Assembly: GCF_001509485.1 (NCBI RefSeq)
Contig: NZ_LLZI01000064.1
Coordinates: forward strand, 1-10,074
DNA length: 10,074 nt
Origin: Streptomyces sp. NRRL F-4489
GTDB taxonomy: Bacteria; Actinomycetota; Actinomycetes; Streptomycetales; Streptomycetaceae
Reading direction: 5' to 3'
Both the position numbers and the translations under genes were made by a program. Below, piece by piece: positions 1-6,294 of this stretch. Under the pieces are notes generated by a model. That model was not told the origin of the DNA, did no database searches, and was given only the letters and a program-made list of their open reading frames with translations. Position 1 is the first letter of the stretch; each line of letters begins with the position of its first letter.

Positions 1-65
1 CGTCCCGGTCCGCATCTCGAAGAGCTGCGAGCGGTTCGAATTTCGATCCGATTCCCCGTCGGCGG

Positions 66-102
66 GGTGTTCACCACTTTAGCGGAATTCCTCGGTGACA
101 CC
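66..102. promoter_or_regulatory. Pair of short palindromes in left-edge non-coding region
   Basis: Two copies of the same small palindrome, GGTG-N1/2-CACC, lie at 66-75 (GGTGTTCACC) and 94-102 (GGTGACACC), with centres about 27 bases apart. The sequence between them is unusually AT-rich for this window. On the minus strand it holds a TAAAGT that could serve as a -10 box for a leftward gene beyond the window. Bases 1-268 contain no ORF with normal Streptomyces codon use, so this stretch is probably an upstream region. The operator role is inferred only from symmetry and spacing. Confidence 0.2.
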
Positions 103-181
103 TAATCAGGCGCCCGGAATGAATTTCGGCATGCGGAATTCAGTCCCGTTGAGGAGGCCGTGCAGTAGTGAGTTGCCGCGA

Positions 182-202
182 TGCGGCGGGATGGCTGCCG
201 CA
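182..202 (-). terminator. Small stem-loop downstream of the marR-family gene
   Basis: TGCGGC (182-187) and GCCGCA (197-202) form a 6-bp stem with a 9-base loop, about 67 bases past the stop codon of the MarR-family gene. There is no T-run, which is common for actinobacterial terminators. The stem is short, so the call is weak. Confidence 0.2.
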
Positions 203-268
203 GAACCGTTCCGGCTCATCGGCAACTCGGAGAACACTACGGGTCGGGGAGGGCCGTGTCAACCCGGG

Positions 269-826
269 TCAGTCGAGGTCGCTCAGGCGGCCCTCGGCGT
301 CCGGCTGGGCGGCCTCCACACGGCGCAGCAGACGGGTCAACGCGTCGCCGAGCACCCGGCGTTCCTCGCCGGAGAGGTCCTGGAGGAGCTCCTCCTCGAA
401 GACCGTCGCCATGCGCATCGCCTCCAGCCACTTCTCGCGGCCCTCGTGCGTCAGCTCCACGATGACGCGCACGCGGTTGGTCTCGTCCCGCTCGCGGGTC
501 ACCAGTCCCTCGTTCGCCATGCGGTCGATCCGGTGCGTCATGGCGGCGGGGGTGAGACCGAGGCGCTTGGCCAGTTCGCCGGGGCCCATGCGGTAGGGCG
601 CGCCGGAGACGACCAGGGCCTTGAGGACCTCCCATTCGGCGTTGCTCATGCCGAGCGTGGCGGTCTGGCGTCCGTAGGCGACGTTCATCCGCCGGTTGAG
701 GCGCTGGAGGGCGGAGACGACCTGCTCCACCTGGGGGTCGAGGTCCTGGAACTCGCGCTGGTAGGCCGCGATCTGTTCCTCGAGGCTGGGCTCGCCGGGG
801 GCGGGCGCGTCTGAGGGCTCTGGCAT
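269..826 (-). CDS. MarR-family transcriptional regulator
   Basis: A 185-residue winged-helix repressor of the MarR family. An N-terminal dimerisation helix (about residues 14-55) is followed by the DNA-binding domain (about 60-131). The recognition helix lies near LAKRLGLTPAAMTHRIDRM (86-103) and the wing contains RERDETNRVRV (111-121). A C-terminal helical pair (132-172) completes the dimer interface. An in-frame ATG at 874 would give 201 residues. I prefer 826 because the 16 extra codons include AAT, AAC and TTT and look non-coding. A TTCAAC-N17-CATACT promoter also places transcription start almost on the 826 ATG (leaderless), and there is no Shine-Dalgarno at either start. The gene is divergent from the MFS exporter at 1024, the classic arrangement for a repressor that controls its neighbour exporter and itself. 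The ligand is unknown; small phenolics or antibiotics are usual for the family. Confidence 0.93.
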   Translation of the reverse strand: MPEPSDAPAPGEPSLEEQIAAYQREFQDLDPQVEQVVSALQRLNRRMNVAYGRQTATLGMSNAEWEVLKALVVSGAPYRMGPGELAKRLGLTPAAMTHRIDRMANEGLVTRERDETNRVRVIVELTHEGREKWLEAMRMATVFEEELLQDLSGEERRVLGDALTRLLRRVEAAQPDAEGRLSDLD

Positions 827-833
827 GCGGCGC

Positions 834-862
834 AGTATGACACGAAAGTTATTGGCGTTGAA
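834..862 (-). promoter_or_regulatory. Candidate leaderless promoter of the MarR-family gene
   Basis: On the minus strand, TTCAAC (-35, 862-857) and CATACT (-10, 839-834) are separated by 17 bases. The -10 box ends 7 bases before the ATG at 826, so transcription would start at or next to the start codon. This explains the missing ribosome binding site. The -35 match is only moderate. Confidence 0.4.
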
Positions 863-893
863 GCTCTTCGTCATGTAGTCTTTAGCTTCGAAC
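857..893. promoter_or_regulatory. Inverted repeat, candidate MarR operator between divergent genes
   Basis: GTTGAAGCT (857-865) is mirrored by AGCTTCgAAC (884-893, one inserted base), 18 bases apart. The repeat overlaps the -35 of the MarR gene (857-862) and a possible rightward promoter for the exporter, TTGAAG (858-863)-N17-TTTAGC (881-886). A second partial copy, GGTCGAAGTC, follows at 899-908. Symmetry, position over both promoters and local AT-richness all fit a site where the MarR protein represses both genes. Actual binding is inferred. Confidence 0.42.
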
Positions 894-1023
894 TTTAGGG
901 TCGAAGTCTTGAGGGTGTGACTGTCCGGACTCGGACGTCACGGGCGTCGCGGACGCGCCTCGGCTCGGCTCGGGGGGTTCCTGACACGTATCCGTCTTCA
1001 CGACCTGACCTAGGAAGGTGAGT

Positions 1024-2310
1024 GTGACCACCGCGATGGGCGCCGCGCTGCGCCGGATCCAGCTGGGCAACGCGCTGAGCGCGTTCGGCAACGGCTTCAC
1101 CGTGCCGTATCTGTACGTCTACGTGGCGAACGTGCGGCATCTCGGTGCGAGTACGGCTGGGGCGGTGCTGGCGATGCTCGCGGTCTCCGCGCTGGTCGTC
1201 CTGCCGCTGACCGGGCGGGCCATCGACCGGCGCGGGCCGCTGCCGGTCGCCGTCGCCGGCACCGTCGCGGCCGCCGTCGGCTCGCTGGGCATCGGCCTGT
1301 CGGCGAGCGTGCCGGCGGTGATCGCCTCGGCGGTGGCGCTGGGCGCCGGTATCGCGGTGATCCAGCCCGCGCTCGCCACGATGATCGTGTGGTGCTCGAC
1401 GACCGTGACCCGCTCCCGGGCGTTCGCCACCCAGTTCTTCCTGAACAACCTGGGGCTGGGCATAGGCGGCCTGGTCGGCGGCCAGCTCGTCGACGAGGCG
1501 CACGCGTCGAGCTTCGTGCGGCTGTTCGCCATCGAGGCCGTGATGTTCCTGGTGCTGGGCGCCGCCATCGCGACCGTACGGCTGCCGCGGGTGCCGAAGG
1601 TCGAGGACGCGGTGCCGACCGGGGAGCGGGCCGCGGGGGCCTGGCGGGCGCTGTTCGGCGACCGGCGGATGGTGTGGCTGTGCGTGCTGGGCTTCGTGCT
1701 CTTCTTCGCCTGCTACGGCCAGTTCGAGTCGGGTCTGGCGGCGTACGCGACGGAGGTCACCCGGATCGAGCCGGCGACGCTGGGCATCGCCCTGGCGGCC
1801 AACACCGCGGCGATCGTCGCGGCGCAGTTCGTGGTGCTGCGGCTGGTCGAGCGGCGGCGCCGGAGCCGGGTCATGGCGCTGGTCGGCGTGGTGTGGACGG
1901 TGGCCTGGACAGCCGCCGGACTGTCCGGGCTGGTGCACGGGGCGCAGGCGGTGGCGACCGTGCTGCTGATCTCCACGTACGCGCTGTTCGGTGTCGGGGA
2001 GTCGCTGCTGGCGCCGACCGTCTCGCCGCTGGTGGCGGATCTGGCGCCGGCCTCGCTCATAGGCCAGTACAACTCGGCGTTCGCGCTGGTCAAGCAGCTG
2101 GCGCTGGCGGTCGGGCCGGCCGTCGGGGCGCTGATGGTCGGACACGGCATGTACGCGGCGTACATCGGGATGCTGGTGGCGTGCGCGGTCGGGATCACGG
2201 TGCTGTCGCTGCGGCTGGGCCGGATGCTGACGCCGGCGCAGGACCAGCCGCACCGGGCGGCCGTCCCCGCGCCGCGGGTGGAGGCCGAGCCGGTGGCCGC
2301 GGCGGTCTGA
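1024..2310 (+). CDS. MFS-family membrane exporter
   Basis: A 428-residue major facilitator superfamily transporter with the usual 12-helix pattern in two halves. The first hydrophobic helix is near residues 12-32. A motif A-like loop, GRAIDRRG, follows helix 2 (about 62-69). A charged central cytoplasmic loop (about 184-212, KVEDAVPTGERAAG and onwards) precedes the second half, and the charged loop ERRRRSR sits between helices 8 and 9. The Ala/Pro-rich C-terminal tail is cytoplasmic. The start is GTG 1024, because AGGAAGG (1012-1018) then sits 5 bases upstream. The GTG at 1018 would overlap that ribosome binding site, and ATG 1036 is a further alternative. The divergent MarR regulator suggests drug- or metabolite-induced efflux. 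The closest recognisable type is the drug:H+ antiporter group, but the substrate is unknown. Confidence 0.92.
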   Translation: MTTAMGAALRRIQLGNALSAFGNGFTVPYLYVYVANVRHLGASTAGAVLAMLAVSALVVLPLTGRAIDRRGPLPVAVAGTVAAAVGSLGIGLSASVPAVIASAVALGAGIAVIQPALATMIVWCSTTVTRSRAFATQFFLNNLGLGIGGLVGGQLVDEAHASSFVRLFAIEAVMFLVLGAAIATVRLPRVPKVEDAVPTGERAAGAWRALFGDRRMVWLCVLGFVLFFACYGQFESGLAAYATEVTRIEPATLGIALAANTAAIVAAQFVVLRLVERRRRSRVMALVGVVWTVAWTAAGLSGLVHGAQAVATVLLISTYALFGVGESLLAPTVSPLVADLAPASLIGQYNSAFALVKQLALAVGPAVGALMVGHGMYAAYIGMLVACAVGITVLSLRLGRMLTPAQDQPHRAAVPAPRVEAEPVAAAV

Positions 2311-2320
2311 CCGTCGGCCG

Positions 2321-2390
2321 GCCACCGCGCCGTCTGACCGGCGGCCGGGGGCCGGCGGCCGGGCGCCGGCGTCCGCCGGGGCGCGGTGGC
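2321..2390. terminator. Large inverted repeat between convergent genes (bidirectional terminator)
   Basis: An 11-bp perfect inverted repeat, GCCACCGCGCC (2321-2331) and GGCGCGGTGGC (2380-2390), encloses a 48-base GC-only interior. The interior itself folds, for example CGGCC-GGG-GGCCG. It begins 11 bases after the exporter stop and ends 37 bases before the stop of the convergent phosphatase gene. Being symmetric, it can serve both transcripts. There is no T-run. Confidence 0.55.
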
Positions 2391-2400
2391 GTACGGACCG

Positions 2401-2442
2401 GTTCCGGGGCAGTCGGTGCCCGAGCCGTCAGTTCCGGGGCAG
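2401..2442. repeat. Direct repeat of GTTCCGGGGCAG at the 3' end of the phosphatase gene
   Basis: GTTCCGGGGCAG occurs at 2401-2412 and again at 2431-2442. The right copy encodes, on the minus strand, the last residues of the phosphatase protein (L-P-R-N). The left copy lies just past its stop codon. It looks like a small local duplication. Confidence 0.5.
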
Positions 2443-4179
2443 AGCGAATTCGCACCAGACCGCTTTGCCGCCGCCCGGGGTCCGGCGGGAGCCCCAGGAG
2501 GAGGCGATGGTGGCGATGATCGAGATGCCGCGGCCGGCCTCGTCGGCCGGCTCGGCGCGCCGCCTGCGGGGCAGGTGCTCGTCGCCGTCGGTGACCTCGA
2601 TGATCAGCCGGCGGTCCGTACGGCGCAGTCGCAGCCGCATCGGCGGGGTGCCGTGCTGGAGGGAGTTGGCGACCAGTTCGCTGGCGGCCAGCACGCCGAG
2701 GTCGTGCAGGTCCTGGGAGAAGCGCCAGGAGGCGAGCACGCCGGAGGCGAAGGCGCGGGCCCGGGGCGCGGCCTCGGTGCCGCCGTGGAGTTCCAGCGCG
2801 GCGTTGTGGAACAGCTCGGCGTCGTGCCCCTCGCGGATCGGGTTCTGGATGACGAGGATGGCGACGTCGTCGTCGTGGGCGGCGGTGATGCCGAGCGAGC
2901 GCAGCAGCCGGTCGCAGACGATCTCGGGGCTGCCGGTGGCGCCGGCGAAGGCCCGTTCCAGGGCGGCGACGCCCTCGTCGATGTCCTTGTCGCGCCGTTC
3001 GACCAGGCCGTCGGTATAGAGGACGGCGCTGCTGCCGGGCGCCAGCGGGACCGAGCCGGAGGTGTGCAGCCAGCCACCGGTGCCCAGCGGCGGGCCGGTC
3101 GGCTCGGCGGCGCGGTGGACCGTGCCGCCGGCGTCCCGGACGAGCATCGGCAGATGGCCGGCCGAGGCGTAGACCAGGCGGCCCTCGTTGGGGTCGTGGA
3201 CGGCGTAGACGCAGGTGGCGATCTGGCTGGCGTCGATCTCGGCGGCCAGGCCGTCCAGCAGCTGGAGGACCTCGTGGGGCGGGAGGTCGAGGCGGGCGTA
3301 GGCGCGGACGGCGGTGCGCAGCTGGCCCATGACCGCGGCGGCGCGCACCCCGCGGCCCATGACGTCGCCGATGACCAGGGCGGTGCGGCCGGCGCCGAGG
3401 GTGATGACGTCGTACCAGTCGCCGCCGACCGCGGCGTCGGTGCCGCCGGGCTGGTAGGTGGCGGCGACCCGCAGGTCGTCGGGCTGCTCCAGCTCCTGCG
3501 GCAGCAGCGAGCGCTGGAGGGTGACGGCGGCGGCGCGCTGGCGGGCCTCGCTGGCGCGGAGCCGTTCGGCGGACTCGATCTGGTCGGTGACCTCGGCGCC
3601 GAAGACCAGGACGCCCTTGTGCGGGGCGAGGCAGGCGACCTCCGGGTCGGGGGCCGGGCCGCTGGCGGCGACCTCGATGGGGGTGCAGGTGAAGGTGTAG
3701 TAGCCGTCGCGGGTGCGGTCGCCGCCGGCGCCGGCCGGGACCTTGCGGGACTTGACCGTGCGGGGCCGGCCGCTGCGCAGGACCTGGTCCATCAGGGGCA
3801 GCAGGCCCAGTTCGCCCAGCTCGGGGAGGGCCTCGCGGGCGGTGCGGCCGGCCGGGCGGGGGCCGAAGACCGCGGCGTAGGCGCCGTTGACGTACGCCAG
3901 GCGGTGCTCGGGCCCGTAGACGACGGCGACGAGCGCGGGGATCGTGCCGAGGATGTCGTGGACGGACAGCGCGTCGACGGTGGGCGGCGCGGCGCCGGGC
4001 GCGGGGTCCTCGCCGGCGGGGCCCTCGGCGCGGGCGGCGGGGACGGTGCCGGACGGGTCGCCGGCGGGCGCGGCGGAGTGCGCCGCGGGCCCCTGGGGCG
4101 GGGTGGCGGCGCGGTCGGACCGGGCGGCGGTGCGCCGCTGCGTGCCGGGGAACTTGGCGCTCCAGCGCGTGAAGATCAC
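2428..4179 (-). CDS. PAS - PP2C (SpoIIE-type) phosphatase - HATPase_c regulator
   Basis: A 583-residue multidomain signalling protein. Residues 1-65 are Pro/Ala-rich and probably disordered, and about 71-195 form a PAS-like sensor. The SpoIIE-type PP2C Ser/Thr phosphatase spans about 215-445, with LQRSLLP (221-227), GGDWYD (252-257), GDVMGRG (271-277), YTDGLVERRD (388-397) and HDDD (435-438). All the metal-binding aspartates are present, so it should be active. The C-terminal GHKL/anti-sigma-kinase-like ATPase (about 475-580) has the N-box ELVANSLQHG (501-510), VTDGDEHLP (529-537) and GRGISII (549-555). Such proteins act in partner switching: the phosphatase dephosphorylates STAS anti-sigma antagonists and the kinase phosphorylates them or binds sigma factors. 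No STAS protein or SigF-type sigma is in the window. The start is GTG 4179, with AGAGG (4193-4189) 9 bases upstream. Upstream in-frame ATGs at 4224 and 4338 have no good ribosome site. No membrane helix is seen. Confidence 0.93.
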   Translation of the reverse strand: MIFTRWSAKFPGTQRRTAARSDRAATPPQGPAAHSAAPAGDPSGTVPAARAEGPAGEDPAPGAAPPTVDALSVHDILGTIPALVAVVYGPEHRLAYVNGAYAAVFGPRPAGRTAREALPELGELGLLPLMDQVLRSGRPRTVKSRKVPAGAGGDRTRDGYYTFTCTPIEVAASGPAPDPEVACLAPHKGVLVFGAEVTDQIESAERLRASEARQRAAAVTLQRSLLPQELEQPDDLRVAATYQPGGTDAAVGGDWYDVITLGAGRTALVIGDVMGRGVRAAAVMGQLRTAVRAYARLDLPPHEVLQLLDGLAAEIDASQIATCVYAVHDPNEGRLVYASAGHLPMLVRDAGGTVHRAAEPTGPPLGTGGWLHTSGSVPLAPGSSAVLYTDGLVERRDKDIDEGVAALERAFAGATGSPEIVCDRLLRSLGITAAHDDDVAILVIQNPIREGHDAELFHNAALELHGGTEAAPRARAFASGVLASWRFSQDLHDLGVLAASELVANSLQHGTPPMRLRLRRTDRRLIIEVTDGDEHLPRRRRAEPADEAGRGISIIATIASSWGSRRTPGGGKAVWCEFALPRN

Positions 4180-4342
4180 GGAGGGGTACCTCTTACGTCG
4201 CGTCGGGGCGCGGGGTCGGGCCATCGGCGTGGGCGGGCGCCCCGTGGCGTGGCGAGGGGCCCTGCCGGCGCCCTCTGGCGGAATGCAGCAAACGTCCTGA
4301 ATCCTCGTGATTGTCACTCTTCGCAGATACGAGCCCACCCAT

Positions 4343-4363
4343 GGTCACACGTCCAGTGTGGCC
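4343..4363. promoter_or_regulatory. Inverted repeat upstream of the phosphatase gene
   Basis: GGTCACAC and GTGTGGCC flank a 5-base centre, giving an 8-bp dyad with one mismatch. A second dyad, CTGAC-ATCC-GTCAG, lies at 4371-4384. Both are in the 295-base gap between the oxidoreductase stop and the phosphatase start, 165-205 bases upstream of that start. A regulator operator or the edge of the phosphatase promoter is plausible. I could not fit a convincing -35/-10 pair around them. Confidence 0.3.
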
Positions 4364-4407
4364 GACCGGACTGACATCCGTCAGATGCCGGGCGCCGGGG
4401 CGCAGTT

Positions 4408-4419
4408 CCCGGTACCGGG
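4408..4419. repeat. 12-bp perfect palindrome
   Basis: CCCGGTACCGGG is a perfect uninterrupted palindrome in the gap downstream of the oxidoreductase gene. It has no loop, so it is not a hairpin terminator. It could be a binding site or chance in GC-rich DNA. Confidence 0.3.
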
Positions 4420-4449
4420 GCGGCCGGCGCGCGTCCACCGGGCGGGGGG

Positions 4450-4474
4450 CCGGCGCCCCAGGTGGGGCGGCCGG
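4450..4474 (-). terminator. Hairpin terminator of the NADH dehydrogenase gene
   Basis: Directly after the stop codon (4477-4475), CCGGCGCCCC (4450-4459) pairs with GGGGCG-g-CCGG (4464-4474). This gives a 10-bp stem with one bulged G and an AGGT loop. No T-run follows, which is normal for actinobacterial terminators. It separates this transcript from the phosphatase gene downstream. Confidence 0.5.
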
Positions 4475-5860
4475 TCAGGTGGTCTCGTTGTGCCGGCCGG
4501 TGCCGGCGGCGAGTTCGAATTCGGCGCGCGGGTTCTCCAGCGAGCCGAGCGAGACGATCTCGCGTTTGAACAGGCCGGCCAGGGTCCATTCGGCGAGGAT
4601 GCGGGCCTTGCGGTTGGCGGTGGGCACCCGGCTGAGGTGGTAGGCGCGGTGCATGAACCACGCCGGATAGCCCTTCAGCTTGCGGCCGTAGACGTGGGCG
4701 ACGCCCTTGTGCAGGCCCAGTGAGGCCACCGAACCGGCGTACTTGTGCGCGTAGTCGCGGACCGGGCCGCCGCGCAGGGCCGCGCTGACGTTCTCGGCGA
4801 GCACCTTGGCCTGGCGGACGGCGTGCTGGGCGTTGGGGGCGCATTCGGGGTGCGGCCCATCGGGGGTGGCGGGCGGCGCGGTCACATCCGGGACGGCGGC
4901 CGCGTCCCCGGCTGCCCAGGCGTGTTCGGCGCCGTCCACCTGGAGCGCGGCGGTGCACTTGAGGCGGCCGCGGTCGGTGAGCGGCAGTCCGCTGGCGGCC
5001 ACGATCGGGTGGGGTTTGACGCCGGCGGTCCACACCAGGGTGCGGGCGGGGAAGCGGGAGCCGTCGCTGAGCCGGACGACGCGCCCCTCGCAGGACTCCA
5101 GGCGGGTCTCCAGCCGGACGTCGATATTGCGGGCGCGCAGCTCGCGGACGGCGTAGCGGCCCATGTCGGGGCCGACCTCGGGCAGGATCCGGCCGGTCGC
5201 CTCCACCAGGATCCACTTCATGTCCTCGGGGCGGACGTTGTGGTAGTAGCGGACGGCGTAGCGGGCCATGTCCTCCAGTTCGGCCAGCGCCTCCACGCCC
5301 GCGTAGCCGCCGCCGACGAAGACGAAGGTCAGCGCCGCGTCGCGGACGTCGGGGTCGCGGGTGGAGGAGGCGATGTCGAGTTGTTCGAGGACGTGGTTGC
5401 GCAGCCCGATGGCCTCCTCGACGGTCTTGAAGCCGATGCCGACGTCGGCCAGCCCGGGGACGGGCAGGGTGCGCGAGACCGATCCGGGCGCCAGGACCAG
5501 CTCGTCGTACGGGACGGTGAACGCGCCGTCGCCGGTCTCCGCGGCGGCCAGGGTGGCGATCGTGGCCTTGCGCTCCCCGTGGTCGAGGGCGGTGACCTCG
5601 CCGACGACGACCGTGCAGTGCGGCAGGACGCGGCGCAGCGGGACGACGACGTGCCGGGGGGAGATGGCGCCGGCGGCGGCCTCCGGGAGGAAGGGCTGGT
5701 AGGTCATGTACGGGTCGGGGTCGACGACGACGATCTCGGCCCTGCCCTGGCGCAGTTCCTGCTTGAGGGTCCGCTGCAGCCGCAGGGCGGTGTACATCCC
5801 CACGTAGCCGCCGCCGACCACGAGAACGCGCGCCGCATCGTCCGAAGACGGAGTCTTCAC
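4475..5860 (-). CDS. ndh: Type II NADH dehydrogenase (FAD/NAD(P)-dependent oxidoreductase)
   Basis: A 461-residue single-subunit NADH:quinone oxidoreductase of the pyridine nucleotide-disulphide family. The FAD-binding fold starts at VLVVGGGYVGMYTALRL (12-28). The inserted NAD(H)-binding fold starts at FVFVGGGYAGVEALAEL (179-195). LVWTAGVKPHP (275-285) and AWAAGDAAAVP (314-324) are the second FAD contacts. APNAQHAVRQA (341-351) matches the NDH-2 segment near the flavin and quinone site. The C-terminal 100 residues have the amphipathic, basic character that attaches NDH-2 to the inner membrane face. It would oxidise cytosolic NADH and reduce menaquinone without pumping protons. The start is GTG 5860, with a strong GAGGAGA ribosome site (5873-5867) 6 bases upstream; an ATG at 5971 gives a non-conserved extension. 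No Rex-type site is visible upstream. It could instead be a related FAD-dependent oxidoreductase with another electron acceptor. Confidence 0.9.
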   Translation of the reverse strand: MKTPSSDDAARVLVVGGGYVGMYTALRLQRTLKQELRQGRAEIVVVDPDPYMTYQPFLPEAAAGAISPRHVVVPLRRVLPHCTVVVGEVTALDHGERKATIATLAAAETGDGAFTVPYDELVLAPGSVSRTLPVPGLADVGIGFKTVEEAIGLRNHVLEQLDIASSTRDPDVRDAALTFVFVGGGYAGVEALAELEDMARYAVRYYHNVRPEDMKWILVEATGRILPEVGPDMGRYAVRELRARNIDVRLETRLESCEGRVVRLSDGSRFPARTLVWTAGVKPHPIVAASGLPLTDRGRLKCTAALQVDGAEHAWAAGDAAAVPDVTAPPATPDGPHPECAPNAQHAVRQAKVLAENVSAALRGGPVRDYAHKYAGSVASLGLHKGVAHVYGRKLKGYPAWFMHRAYHLSRVPTANRKARILAEWTLAGLFKREIVSLGSLENPRAEFELAAGTGRHNETT

Positions 5861-5934
5861 AGGTGTTCTCCTCGCGGTGTCGGCCGGCCGGGCGCCACCG
5901 AGCGGGCGGCCTGACCGGCGGCGCGGCCACCTTC

Positions 5935-5947
5935 GGGCGCTGCGCCC
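5935..5947. other. Hairpin in the ndh leader region
   Basis: GGGCG-CTG-CGCCC forms a 5-bp stem with a tight loop about 75-87 bases upstream of the ndh GTG. It would lie in the 5' leader if transcription starts near 6006. No known riboswitch structure is recognised. Confidence 0.25.
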
Positions 5948-5991
5948 CCGGAAAGCACAGCACTGTTCCATGACGCATGCCCGGCGCGGCT

Positions 5992-6000
5992 TTGTCCACA
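5992..6000 (+). promoter_or_regulatory. DnaA box, perfect Streptomyces-type
   Basis: TTGTCCACA is an exact match to the Streptomyces DnaA-box consensus. It lies 132 bases upstream of the ndh start, in the divergent ndh/TetR intergenic region. It is isolated: no cluster of boxes is seen here, so this is not oriC. A solitary box may titrate DnaA or let DnaA modulate transcription of the adjacent gene. A chance match is possible. Confidence 0.4.
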
Positions 6001-6012
6001 GGCCGGTCGAAA

Positions 6013-6018
6013 AGTATG
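6013..6018 (-). promoter_or_regulatory. Possible -10 element for ndh
   Basis: CATACT on the minus strand (6018-6013) is in the most AT-rich part of the intergenic region and is the same hexamer used at the MarR gene. No -35 box is recognisable at the proper distance, so the call is weak. If used, the leader would be about 145 bases and the DnaA box would lie just downstream of the start point. Confidence 0.2.
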
Positions 6019-6044
6019 GCCGGAACGGGTGGCTGGGCGGAGTG

Positions 6045-6061
6045 GGACATTCCGTGTGTCC
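6045..6061. promoter_or_regulatory. Inverted repeat in the ndh/TetR intergenic region
   Basis: GGACA (6045-6049) and TGTCC (6057-6061) are arranged symmetrically around 7 bases, between the possible leftward and rightward promoters. A regulator site is possible, perhaps for the TetR-family protein itself. Arms of 5 bp are short for certainty. Confidence 0.2.
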
Positions 6062-6179
6062 GGTGCGAAGTACGCTGGTCAGGCGGAGATTGGCGCGGAG
6101 TGAACGGAGGGGCGTACGGGGCGGATCGGGCCGGTTGGGCCGATCGGGGGGCGCGGTGTGCGGAAGGCCCCCTTCAATC

Positions 6180-6209
6180 TTGACGCGGGCTCAACTATGT
6201 TCGTACTTC
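6180..6209 (+). promoter_or_regulatory. Candidate promoter of the TetR-family gene
   Basis: TTGACG (6180-6185) is a good -35 for a housekeeping sigma factor. It is followed after 17-18 bases by GTACTT/TACTTC (6203-6209) as a weak -10. Transcription would start near 6215, leaving a leader of about 80 bases that contains a GTCTCC-GGGG-GGAGAC hairpin at 6259-6274. Confidence 0.35.
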
Positions 6210-6258
6210 GCTGGGGTGCCCCCTCTTTGTCGGGCCGCCCCGGCCGTCAGGGCGGGGA

Positions 6259-6274
6259 GTCTCCGGGGGGAGAC
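6259..6274 (+). other. Leader hairpin before the TetR-family gene
   Basis: GTCTCC (6259-6264) and GGAGAC (6269-6274) form a perfect 6-bp stem with a GGGG loop, 20 bases before the ATG and just ahead of the ribosome site GGGGG (6284-6288). It could affect translation or mRNA stability. No regulatory RNA family is recognised. Confidence 0.3.
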
Positions 6275-6294
6275 GTCATTACCGGGGGATCACT

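Noticed and set aside
895..2325. Long minus-strand open frame opposite the MFS exporter
   Set aside because: It is the antisense of a well-supported membrane protein gene, the translation is Arg/Gly/Gln-rich without any domain, and such shadows are routine in GC-rich DNA.
2386..4374. 662-codon plus-strand frame opposite the phosphatase gene
   Set aside because: The translation is Gly/Asp/Val-rich low complexity. The minus strand carries clear PAS, PP2C and HATPase motifs in the same place.
4745..5914. 389-codon plus-strand frame opposite ndh
   Set aside because: The minus strand encodes both dinucleotide-binding motifs of an NDH-2. The plus frame is Gly/Asp/Val repeat-like and lacks domains.
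5992..6000. Origin of replication
   Set aside because: Only one DnaA box is visible. oriC in Streptomyces has many clustered boxes between dnaA and dnaN, which are absent.
5861..6294. Rex operator upstream of ndh
   Set aside because: Rex is a known redox regulator in Streptomyces, but no TTGTGAA-N4-TTCACAA-like dyad was found in this region.
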